Part shown: positions 1 through 5,874 of the stretch, in pieces | Layout: every line of letters begins with the position of its first letter | Position numbering within the stretch: the first letter of the stretch is position 1 | Assembly (NCBI GenBank): GCA_900555705.1 | Contig: USLV01000042.1 | Coordinates: forward strand, 1 to 8,059 | Direction: 5' to 3' | Source: an uncultured Oscillospiraceae bacterium | GTDB lineage: Bacteria; Bacillota; Clostridia; Oscillospirales; Acutalibacteraceae | DNA length: 8,059 bases | Notes under the pieces: generated by a model | What the model was told of the DNA's origin: nothing | Database searches by the model: none | What the model saw: the letters and a program-made list of their open reading frames with translations, nothing else | Program-made: the position numbers and the translations under genes

Positions 1-20
1 GAGATGTGTATAAGAGACAG
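1..20 (+). other. Nextera/Tn5 mosaic-end adapter (sequencing artefact)
   Basis: Bases 2-20 are identical to the 19-base Tn5 mosaic end (AGATGTGTATAAGAGACAG) carried by Nextera transposase adapters. The preceding base is G, which fits the read-2 adapter arm (ending ...CTCGG before the mosaic end) better than the read-1 arm (ending ...CGTC), although one base is thin evidence. The stretch sits exactly at the window edge and is followed at once by coding sequence of a MoxR ATPase. It is therefore library adapter left on a contig end, not genomic DNA and not a natural Tn5 end. Genomic sequence starts at base 21. Confidence 0.96.
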
Positions 21-227
21 ATCGCGTTGCACCGCGCTGCTCAGGCACTGGCCTTTTGCAGTGGCCGGTCATTTGTCCTGCCGGATGATATACAAACAGT
101 TTTGGTACCGGTTTTGGCCCATCGGATGCTGTTGAGTTGGGAAGCCAAAATGGCGGGACGGACAACGGAGGATGTTCTGCTGGAGGTCTGCCGCTCCACA
201 CCGGTACCGGGAACGGGGAGATCATGA
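21..227 (+). CDS. MoxR-family AAA+ ATPase, C-terminal fragment (5' end missing)
   Basis: These are the last 68 residues of a MoxR-type AAA+ ATPase, cut by the left edge. Only the C-terminal helical lid is present. It carries the family's alanine/leucine-rich helix (ALHRAAQALAF), the 'GRSFVLPDDIQTVLVPVLAHR' type segment that recalls the MoxR pattern of a basic/Gly turn followed by V-x-P-x-D-V and a VLAHR helix, and the usual ending near PVP. Walker A, Walker B and sensor motifs lie outside the window. The five residues that an open frame would add from base 6 (MYKRQ) come from adapter and must be dropped. The stop at 225-227 overlaps the next start as ATGA. MoxR ATPases are chaperone-like and usually sit beside DUF58 and transglutaminase genes, exactly as here; the substrate is unknown. 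Confidence 0.88.
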   Translation: MALHRAAQALAFCSGRSFVLPDDIQTVLVPVLAHRMLLSWEAKMAGRTTEDVLLEVCRSTPVPGTGRS

Positions 228-1459
228 GGAGAGAGCGGATTAAAAATCGAATCAGCTACAGCTTGTTGCTCATCACGATTGCCGCTGCCTATGTCCTGTT
301 CCATGGCCCGGAGCTGCAATTCGTTTTCTATCTCTTTCTTCTGCTGCCGCTGCTTTCGTTCCTCCTGCTTCTCTGGCAGCGACAGCGTCTGTCTGTACGA
401 CAGTCGCTTGCCACACAGCGGATTGTGAAGGGGGAGGAAACCGCGCTGCATATTGTGCTTGAAAACCGCAGTCTGCTACCGTGTCTGTATGTGGAGCTGG
501 CGGCGGATGAAACGGCGGCGCTTTCGTTTGAAACAGATAGAGCAGTTCATACGGTTTCTCCGCGGCGGAGTAGGTCGCTTTCGTTGCGGCTGATCGGCCG
601 CTGTCGTGGGGAGTATTCCGTCGGCCTGTCGGCAGTATATGTGGAGGATATGCTCCGCCTCTTTCGGCTGCCCTGCCGCGCGCCCACATCCCTGACACTG
701 CTCGTGATGCCACAGCTGCTTTCCCTCCACCTGCCGCAGGAGGAGACGCATGGGGCCGCCTCTGCTGCGAATCCGGCGGCAGCCGGAGCAGAGGATTATG
801 CGGCTGTTGCCGAAATCATTCCCTATGATCCGTCGCAGGAGTTCCGGAAAATCCACTGGAAGCTGACGGCAAGGATGAATGAGCTGATGGTCAGACGATT
901 TGAACAGGAGCCCGGTCAGCATACAGCCGTCCTGCTCGATCTCTCCCCGCTGGACGGCGAAGGAGACCAACCGTTTTTGACGGCGGATCGGATGATGACC
1001 GGCGCGGCGTCACTGTTATGGGCGCTGATGCAGAGGGAAGGATGTCCGGTTCGGTTGATCTATGCGCAGGATCAGTTGTATAGCCTGACTCGCAGCGACC
1101 CGGCCGCCTTTTCGGAATGGTATCTGCTGTGTGCCCGGCTGTCGTTTTCGTCCGCTCTTTCCGGCGGCGAACTGCTGGCACGTTTTGCCGCTGACCGCGC
1201 CGCTGTTTCTGCGGTAAAGACGGCAGTGGTCATAGCCTCAGAGCCGGACGATGCTTTCTGGAAAGAAGCGGCTGGTCTGGCGTCGAATGGATTGTCGCTG
1301 CGGATTCTGTTGTTTGCGCGCCCGGATTCTCTCTATGCTATTCCGGAGGTGGCGGCCGTTGCTGGGCTGACGGTACAGACCATCCGTCCGGACGAGCCTC
1401 TCGGGCAGGCGCTTTCGGCAGCATGCTCCGGAGGAATGGAAGGGGGGAGAGGGATATGA
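224..1459 (+). CDS. DUF58 domain membrane-anchored protein of a MoxR cassette
   Basis: This is a 411-aa protein. Two hydrophobic segments at about residues 11-27 and 32-50 suggest an N-terminal membrane hairpin, followed by a soluble part. The DUF58 signature is clear at residues 200-212 (PYDPSQEFRKIHW), continuing with a K-L-T-A-R stretch and a VRRFEQE segment; this corresponds to the family's Y-x-x-G-D-x-x-R-x-I-x-W core. After it comes a VWA-like beta strand ending in LLDLSP, but the full metal-binding DxSxS motif is not obvious. The start at 224 was chosen because it overlaps the MoxR stop as ATGA and follows a purine-rich GGGGAG (215-220), unusually close at 3 nt, consistent with translational coupling. 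An upstream ATG at 137 would overlap moxR by about 90 nt and is unlikely. The biochemical role of DUF58 is unknown; partnership with the MoxR ATPase is inferred from context. Confidence 0.9.
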   Translation: MRRERIKNRISYSLLLITIAAAYVLFHGPELQFVFYLFLLLPLLSFLLLLWQRQRLSVRQSLATQRIVKGEETALHIVLENRSLLPCLYVELAADETAALSFETDRAVHTVSPRRSRSLSLRLIGRCRGEYSVGLSAVYVEDMLRLFRLPCRAPTSLTLLVMPQLLSLHLPQEETHGAASAANPAAAGAEDYAAVAEIIPYDPSQEFRKIHWKLTARMNELMVRRFEQEPGQHTAVLLDLSPLDGEGDQPFLTADRMMTGAASLLWALMQREGCPVRLIYAQDQLYSLTRSDPAAFSEWYLLCARLSFSSALSGGELLARFAADRAAVSAVKTAVVIASEPDDAFWKEAAGLASNGLSLRILLFARPDSLYAIPEVAAVAGLTVQTIRPDEPLGQALSAACSGGMEGGRGI

Positions 1460-3726
1460 ACTCCACCACCACCTCATCCACGCTCCCGCTTCCGCTGCTG
1501 ATACTGCTGCGCTGGCTCTATAGTTTTGTGGCCGCCAGCATGGCCGTCTCCTTTTCGTTGGTAGAATGGCGTCCCGGGTCGCTGGCTGCCGTCTCGCTGT
1601 TTGTCACATTACTGTTGGCGGCTGCGTATTATAACCAGAAAACAGCACTGATCTCCAGCATCGGGCTGCCGCTTCTCCTGCTGTTCGGGATGTGGATGGG
1701 CGGTACGCCGCAGCCAATACCGTTCATCTGGTCCTATCTGTCCCGTCTGGTTGGGCAAATCATCGGCGTGTCACAATACCGATATGAAGACGGGACAGCC
1801 ATCACCGTACTGCTGACCGTTCTCTTTTCTCTGGTTGCCGCTGCGTTTCTGCGCCGTCGGCTGCATTTTGTGCCGATTGGCTTTTCGTTTCTGACCTGCT
1901 ATCTGATCTCGCTGTTTGCGGAACAGGCAATCCCGTTGTCACTGACCATCGCCGCTGTTCTGCTGAGCGTAACCCTGCTGCTGCTCAGCCGCTATCGGCA
2001 GGTTTCCGCAGAGGGGCGATCCGGCTGGACTGCCGTCTCTTTTGCGGCTCTTCTGTCGGCGATAGCTGTGTCGATCGTCTGGCTTCTGCCGCGGCCACAG
2101 ACAACGCTTTCCGCACCGTTGCGCTCCCGATACTTTTCGGCACAGGACTGGTTCGATTCCATCTCCGGCGGGGGAGGCTATACCGGCTTCTCCGATGGGC
2201 GTACCATTCTTGGCGGCGATCTTCAGCTGGATTCCACCCATGTCATGGATGTCAAGGCCAATCAACCGCTTTATATGACTGGTGCTGTCTATAACAGCTA
2301 TGATGGTCGTTCCTGGGAGACAGCCGAAGCGAAGATGACAGAAATCGACGGTTCCGCGCTGTGGGTGGTACCGCAGCCGCTGATCCCCGATCTGATGAAT
2401 CAGTCGGTGACCTGCCGGATCATACCGGCAAGAGACACAGTCTATCTGTTCCATGCTGGAGAAATTCAATCCTTTGACAGTTTGAAGACGCCGCTTCTGA
2501 CAGATGGGAACGGCAATTTTCAGGCAGGGGGCAAGTTGTCCGCCGGAGACAAATATATTTCCCGGGGCATACCGAAGAGCATCTCCGACGAAGCGGCCTT
2601 GCATGCGGGGAAAAATTATTTTTCGCTTGAACCGCAGGACAAGGTGTGGTACGACCGCGCCTATGAGGAATCGCGCTGGGCGGCTGACAACTATCTTGAT
2701 CTGCCGCCCGAGCTGCCGGAACGGGTGCGGACGCTGGCACGGGAGATCACCGCTCATGCGTCAAGTGACTATGAGCGGCTGCGAATGCTGGAAGCGTATC
2801 TCTGCCAGCTGCCGTATACACTGCATCCCGGCGAGACACCGGCGGGGCAGGATTTCGTCGATTATTTTCTTTTTGAACAGCGGCAGGGCTATTGCAACCA
2901 CTTTGCCAGCGCCATGGCCGTGATGAGCCGCTGTATTGGCTTGCCCTCCCGTTTTGTCAAGGGCTATGTCCTGCCGGGAGCACCGGAAGAAAATGGGTAT
3001 TATCGTGTGACCAACTATATGGCGCACGCATGGGTGGAGGTCTATCTGGACGGCTTCGGCTGGCTGGCGTTTGAACCGACCGCTGCCTATAACGAAGAAT
3101 ACGGCCTTCAGGTGGATACGGAGGATATTCGCCCGGAGGAGGAGAATTATTATCAGCAGCTCGGCATTCTGCCTTCGGGCACAGATGTCACCCAGTCTAA
3201 ACCCAGCCGTCCGCAATCGCCTTCCACCACAGATACGACGCAGCATACTACCAGCGCTTCTGCGATGCCGTCACAGACGGCATCCAACGGAACGGCAGCA
3301 CAACCATATAGCCCCAAGGTCTGGCTGCCATTCGCTCTCTTGGGGCTGCTGTCGGCGAGCTTTTGGCTGCTCTGGCGCTGTAATCGAGCCAATCGCTATC
3401 AGCATCGCTTGCAAATTGTTCACAAAAGAGAAGGGGGCTTGCTGCTGCTGGACCAGATCATGGGGATAGCCGCCTATCTTGGGCAGGCGCCGCAGGATGG
3501 AGAAACGCTGCGTACCGCCATGGAGCGAACAGCGGAGGAATTGACATTGCCGTCGCTACAGGAGGCGCTGCCGATATTGGAAAAGCTGCTATACAGTGAA
3601 CAGGATATTTCCGCAGAGGAAGAAGCAACCATTCGTGTGTTTGCGGCGCAATATTTGCAGCGGGTTCGCGAGAAAAAAGGCCGTATCCGTCTTTGGTGGT
3701 CCCGCTGGATTTGTAATCGCTTTTAA
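1456..3726 (+). CDS. TgpA-like membrane transglutaminase-domain protein
   Basis: This 756-aa protein has about six hydrophobic segments in residues 8-215, a large probably extracytoplasmic part, a Ser/Thr/Pro/Gln-rich linker (about 575-618), a further membrane segment (about 620-643) and a C-terminal cytoplasmic tail resembling DUF4129. The transglutaminase-like core has Cys480 in GYCNHFASA and His524 in AHAWVEVY. Sixteen residues later, where TgpA-type enzymes have the catalytic Asp (DPT), this protein has Glu540 in FEPT. A Glu in this place is, to my knowledge, also seen in Firmicutes relatives, so the enzyme is probably still active as a Cys protease or transglutaminase-fold hydrolase; its substrate is unknown. 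The start at 1456 overlaps the DUF58 stop as ATGA and has a strong GGGGGAG (1443-1449) six bases upstream. It is the last gene of its unit, followed by a strong terminator. Confidence 0.92.
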   Translation: MNSTTTSSTLPLPLLILLRWLYSFVAASMAVSFSLVEWRPGSLAAVSLFVTLLLAAAYYNQKTALISSIGLPLLLLFGMWMGGTPQPIPFIWSYLSRLVGQIIGVSQYRYEDGTAITVLLTVLFSLVAAAFLRRRLHFVPIGFSFLTCYLISLFAEQAIPLSLTIAAVLLSVTLLLLSRYRQVSAEGRSGWTAVSFAALLSAIAVSIVWLLPRPQTTLSAPLRSRYFSAQDWFDSISGGGGYTGFSDGRTILGGDLQLDSTHVMDVKANQPLYMTGAVYNSYDGRSWETAEAKMTEIDGSALWVVPQPLIPDLMNQSVTCRIIPARDTVYLFHAGEIQSFDSLKTPLLTDGNGNFQAGGKLSAGDKYISRGIPKSISDEAALHAGKNYFSLEPQDKVWYDRAYEESRWAADNYLDLPPELPERVRTLAREITAHASSDYERLRMLEAYLCQLPYTLHPGETPAGQDFVDYFLFEQRQGYCNHFASAMAVMSRCIGLPSRFVKGYVLPGAPEENGYYRVTNYMAHAWVEVYLDGFGWLAFEPTAAYNEEYGLQVDTEDIRPEEENYYQQLGILPSGTDVTQSKPSRPQSPSTTDTTQHTTSASAMPSQTASNGTAAQPYSPKVWLPFALLGLLSASFWLLWRCNRANRYQHRLQIVHKREGGLLLLDQIMGIAAYLGQAPQDGETLRTAMERTAEELTLPSLQEALPILEKLLYSEQDISAEEEATIRVFAAQYLQRVREKKGRIRLWWSRWICNRF

Positions 3727-3730
3727 TGCA

Positions 3731-3767
3731 AAAATCGTGTATCCGGCAAAGCCGGATACACGATTTT
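3731..3767. terminator. Bidirectional rho-independent terminator
   Basis: There is a perfect 17-bp inverted repeat, 3731-3747 and 3751-3767, with an AAA loop. The stem core is GC-rich near the loop (CCGGC/GCCGG) and ends in AAAA on the left and TTTT on the right, so the transcript has a U-run from either direction. It begins 5 bases after the transglutaminase stop and lies 15 bases beyond the stop of the leftward DUF1540 gene, so it can end both converging transcripts. Confidence 0.93.
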
Positions 3768-3782
3768 CATGCCAATGATGAC

Positions 3783-4100
3783 TTAGTGGCAGGTAAACGT
3801 CGCACACTCGGTCTGGCCGCACTGGCAGGCACTGGTACCATCGACCGTGATCGCGTCCGCACTACATTTGCCACTGTGGTTGTAGATGCAGTTTTTGGCA
3901 TCACAGCCAACTGGCATGGAGGCGTTGACGTCGCTGTAGCCGACAGAATTGGTCGCACCCTCCGGAATAGAGGTAAACGATTCGCAGCAGGTGTCGCAGC
4001 AATCCTTGGCATCGTGGCCGCCCACATGAATATCCGGACGGCAGCAGCAGTTGTCCTTGTTGCTGGAGCAGTGAATGACATTACATTTCAGATTGGTCAT
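3783..4100 (-). CDS. Cys-rich protein with two tandem DUF1540 units
   Basis: This 105-aa protein has 16 cysteines and no signal peptide or membrane segment. It contains two DUF1540-type units, residues 4-42 and 64-102, each with C-x4-C-x7-C, then I-x-V, then a late Cys followed by T-x-C-x2-F. The units align without gaps at an offset of exactly 60 residues: Cys6/66, Cys11/71, Cys19/79, Ile24/84, Val26/86, Gly28/88, Ala31/91, Cys34/94, Thr37/97, Cys39/99 and Phe42/102. The first unit has extra Cys at 18, 20, 35 and 38. Such Cys clustering suggests metal binding or disulfide packing, but the function of DUF1540 is not known. The start at 4100 is supported by an AGAGGTG ribosome site at 4109-4115, eight bases upstream. 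The gene is transcribed alone, converging on the transglutaminase operon. Confidence 0.9.
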   Translation of the reverse strand: MTNLKCNVIHCSSNKDNCCCRPDIHVGGHDAKDCCDTCCESFTSIPEGATNSVGYSDVNASMPVGCDAKNCIYNHSGKCSADAITVDGTSACQCGQTECATFTCH

Positions 4101-4108
4101 TTTTCATA

Positions 4109-4172
4109 CACCTCTTAAACTTGATAAATGGGGATCGGTTCTTAGTATTCATCATAAACCCCCGAAATATGT
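4109..4172 (-). promoter_or_regulatory. Candidate promoter and ribosome site for the DUF1540 gene
   Basis: Reading leftward, ACATA (4172-4168) and AATACTA (4149-4143) are separated by 18 bp. These are near matches to the forespore sigma-F/G type of promoter (-35 GYATA, -10 CATAMTA). A start near 4136 would give a 35-40 nt leader containing the AAGAGGTG ribosome site (4116-4109). The ribosome site is convincing; the sigma assignment is weak, since short AT-rich matches arise by chance. A vegetative alternative, TATGAT at 4156-4151, has no recognisable -35 at the right distance. Confidence 0.3.
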
Positions 4173-4207
4173 ACCGCGGGAAGTATCACCATAACCGGAA
4201 ATAGCGT

Positions 4208-4236
4208 TTGCCATTTATTTTGGAAAATAGTATAAT
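4208..4236 (+). promoter_or_regulatory. Sigma-A-type promoter for the DUF2726-xerC-lacZ unit
   Basis: TTGCCA at 4208-4213 (five of six consensus bases) and a perfect TATAAT at 4231-4236 are separated by exactly 17 bp. Transcription would start near 4243, giving a leader of about 70 nt before the ATG at 4313. This is the only strong vegetative promoter visible in the divergent intergenic region and reads into the DUF2726 gene. Confidence 0.82.
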
Positions 4237-4266
4237 GAAAACATAGCTGTGTTGGAAAATGGATAT

Positions 4267-4296
4267 AACTAAACAAAATGAATATTTTGTTTAGTT
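4267..4296. repeat. Perfect 13-bp inverted repeat in the leader (possible operator or RNA hairpin)
   Basis: AACTAAACAAAAT (4267-4279) and its exact reverse complement (4284-4296) flank a GAAT tetranucleotide. The element begins roughly 25 bases after the predicted transcription start and ends 2 bases before the ribosome site GGGAAGGGA (4299-4307). It has no GC-rich stem and no T-run after it, so it is not a typical terminator. A repressor operator acting as a roadblock, or an mRNA leader hairpin affecting ribosome access or stability, are both possible. I cannot assign it to a known regulator. Confidence 0.75.
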
Positions 4297-4312
4297 CAGG
4301 GAAGGGACAATC

Positions 4313-4852
4313 ATGAAAGCATTGCTGATCAGCGGGCTGCTGCTGGTATTGCTGGCGGTTATATGCTATTGCTTTTGGCGAAGCCTGCGCCGAACGCGCC
4401 TGCTGGATGCCGGACGTTCGGTCTGTCCATATGAAGCCCGTGCGTTGCTGACAAATGCGGAGCTTGCTTTTTACCAGCGACTGCGTCCGATAGCTGCGCG
4501 GCTGGAGCTGCATGTGCTGTCCAAGATTCGTGTGGCAGATCTTGTGGAGGTGCAATCCGGTTTGCGCAAATCCGACTGGGGAAAATTTTTCAGTAAGATC
4601 CGTGCCAAGCATGTGGATTTTGTGTTGTGTTGTCCGGATACACTGGAACCACGGCTCATTATCGAGCTGGACGATCCCAGTCATCTGCGTCCGGAGCGTA
4701 TGGAGCGCGACCGTTTTCTTGACACGGTTTTCACGGTCTCCAACCTGCGTATTCTTCATGTTACTGCGGGAAAAAATCTGGAGCAGTTGATCCGCCGTGC
4801 TTTGTCCGACACTGATTTGGTTTATCATGAAACTGTTTCACAGAGGCGATAA
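4313..4852 (+). CDS. Membrane-anchored DUF2726 protein (restriction-endonuclease-like fold)
   Basis: This is a 179-aa protein. Residues 3-21 form one hydrophobic segment followed by Arg-rich sequence (RSLRRTR), suggesting an N-terminal membrane anchor with the rest in the cytoplasm. The remainder matches the DUF2726 pattern: LTNAELAFYQRL at 46-57, a K-x-R-x-A-D strand at 71-76, KHVDFVL at 99-105, and IIELDDPSH at 116-124 followed by ERDRFLD. DUF2726 resembles nucleases of the PD-(D/E)xK class: Asp102 and Glu118 are plausible metal ligands, but a lysine after the Glu is absent (ELD), so nuclease activity is unproven. The ATG at 4313 follows GGGAAGGGA (4299-4307) by five bases. The gene is first in the unit and ends 2 nt before the recombinase start. 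Function unknown; family assignment is from remembered motifs. Confidence 0.8.
   Translation: MKALLISGLLLVLLAVICYCFWRSLRRTRLLDAGRSVCPYEARALLTNAELAFYQRLRPIAARLELHVLSKIRVADLVEVQSGLRKSDWGKFFSKIRAKHVDFVLCCPDTLEPRLIIELDDPSHLRPERMERDRFLDTVFTVSNLRILHVTAGKNLEQLIRRALSDTDLVYHETVSQRR
4842..4848 (+). promoter_or_regulatory. Ribosome binding site supporting the TTG start of the recombinase
   Basis: AGAGGCG lies six bases before the TTG at 4855, inside the last codons of the DUF2726 gene. It supports this non-ATG start. No ATG lies nearby in frame before the N-terminal core-binding domain: the first in-frame Met after the TTG is residue 83, which would remove most of that domain. Confidence 0.6.
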
Positions 4853-4854
4853 CA

Positions 4855-5874
4855 TTGAAAAAAGAGTATTGGGAGGCATCTCCGCCGATACTGCGCGAGT
4901 ATCTGGGCTATTTGGAGACGGTCAAGGGACGATCCAGCAAAACGGTGGATGAATATTTCATTGATCTGCGCACGTTTTTCCGCTATCTGAAAAAACTGCG
5001 CGGGCTGGTCTCCCCCTCTACGGAGCTGGACACGCTGCCGATTCTCGATGTAGATATCGAGCTACTCCGCACCGTGACACTTCAGGACGCCTATGAATAT
5101 ATGAACTATATCAAAAACGAGCGCGGCAACTCCAATAAAACACGGGCGCGCAAAACCACAGCGCTCCGTATGTTTTTCCGTCATCTGACAGACTACACCC
5201 ATCAGCTCACCTATAATCCGGTTCAGAATCTGGAGACGCCCAAGGCGAAAAAAGCACTGCCGAAATATCTCTCGCTCGAGCAAAGCATGGAACTGCTCGA
5301 CAGCGTGGACGGCGCGTTTGCCAAGCGAGATTTCTGCATGTTGACGCTCTTTCTCAACTGTGGTCTGCGACGTGCAGAGCTGGCAGCGATCAATCTGCGG
5401 GATATCGGGCGCGATCATACGCTGCTTGTGCTCGGCAAGGGCAATAAGGAACGGCATATTTTTTTGAACGACGCCTGCTGGAATGCCATACAGGACTATC
5501 TCGCCGTTCGCCCGACGGACGGGCCGGAGAGGCAGGCACTATTTCTTAGCCACCTGAAGCAGCGTATTAGCGTACAGGGGATTCACTATGTTGTCAAGCA
5601 ATATTTGCGGCAGATTCCCGGAGCAGAGACACTCTCGACCCATAAGCTGCGGCATACCGCTGCTACGCTGATGTATCAGCATGGACATGTGGACATCCGG
5701 GTTTTGCAGGATATTCTGGGGCATGAAAATCTCGGCACTACCGAGATTTATACCCATCTGTCAGACGAACAGATCCGGCAGGCGGCAGAAAACAATCCGC
5801 TTGCCGGTTTTCAAAAAACAATCAAAGCGGAGAGGACGAATAAGGATGAGGGACAGGATTTTTCAAAAGGATGA
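4855..5874 (+). CDS. xerC: XerC-like tyrosine recombinase
   Basis: This 339-aa site-specific tyrosine recombinase breaks and rejoins DNA through a 3'-phosphotyrosyl link. Residues about 12-112 form the SAM-like core-binding domain, and about 135-315 the catalytic domain. All catalytic residues are visible: Arg172 (GLRRAEL), Lys195 (GKGNKER), His263 and Arg266 (HKLRH), His290 (LGH) and nucleophile Tyr299 (EIYTH). It is longer than the roughly 300 aa of E. coli XerC/XerD, mainly because of an insert at about residues 46-75 and a charged 20-residue tail. It starts with TTG, 2 nt after the DUF2726 stop. The spacing and motifs fit a housekeeping XerC-type enzyme for chromosome dimer resolution, and no integrated element is seen around it; an integrase of another kind cannot be excluded, so the symbol is provisional. 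Its 3' end overlaps lacZ by 29 nt. Confidence 0.88.
   Translation: MKKEYWEASPPILREYLGYLETVKGRSSKTVDEYFIDLRTFFRYLKKLRGLVSPSTELDTLPILDVDIELLRTVTLQDAYEYMNYIKNERGNSNKTRARKTTALRMFFRHLTDYTHQLTYNPVQNLETPKAKKALPKYLSLEQSMELLDSVDGAFAKRDFCMLTLFLNCGLRRAELAAINLRDIGRDHTLLVLGKGNKERHIFLNDACWNAIQDYLAVRPTDGPERQALFLSHLKQRISVQGIHYVVKQYLRQIPGAETLSTHKLRHTAATLMYQHGHVDIRVLQDILGHENLGTTEIYTHLSDEQIRQAAENNPLAGFQKTIKAERTNKDEGQDFSKG
5829..5836 (+). promoter_or_regulatory. Ribosome binding site for lacZ inside the xerC 3' end
   Basis: GGAGAGGA lies nine bases before the ATG at 5846, within the recombinase coding sequence. It supports the lacZ start and implies translation of lacZ from the same transcript, possibly coupled to the end of the recombinase gene. 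Confidence 0.65.

Noticed and set aside
137..223. In-frame upstream extension of the DUF58 protein starting with ATG at 137
   Set aside because: It would overlap moxR by about 90 nt and adds 29 low-hydrophobicity residues unlike the family; the ATGA junction at 224 with a nearby purine-rich site is a better start.
1423..1455. In-frame upstream ATG at 1423 for the transglutaminase
   Set aside because: The ATG at 1456 has a strong ribosome site six bases upstream and the same ATGA coupling as the previous junction.
1939..2757. Long leftward open frame (272 codons) opposite the transglutaminase gene
   Set aside because: The rightward frame has clear family motifs and coupled starts; the leftward frame has no recognisable domain and is explained by GC-rich antisense composition.
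3726..4118. Rightward open frame across the DUF1540 gene
   Set aside because: It is antisense to a protein with a clear duplicated Cys pattern and ribosome site, and it starts inside the terminator region.
4151..4156. TATGAT as a vegetative -10 for the DUF1540 gene
   Set aside because: No TTGACA-like box lies 16-18 bp upstream; the bases at that distance are GC-rich (CCGCGG).
4267..4296. Inverted repeat as an intrinsic terminator
   Set aside because: The stem is AT-rich, no U-run follows it, and it sits between a strong promoter and a ribosome site.
4142..4828. Leftward open frame (228 codons) opposite the DUF2726 gene
   Set aside because: It runs against a strong rightward promoter and a recognisable DUF2726 protein, and shows no family motifs of its own.
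4313..5874. Integrated mobile element marked by the tyrosine recombinase
   Set aside because: No terminal repeats, att-like duplications, tRNA gene, replication or phage genes are visible, and the neighbours look chromosomal.
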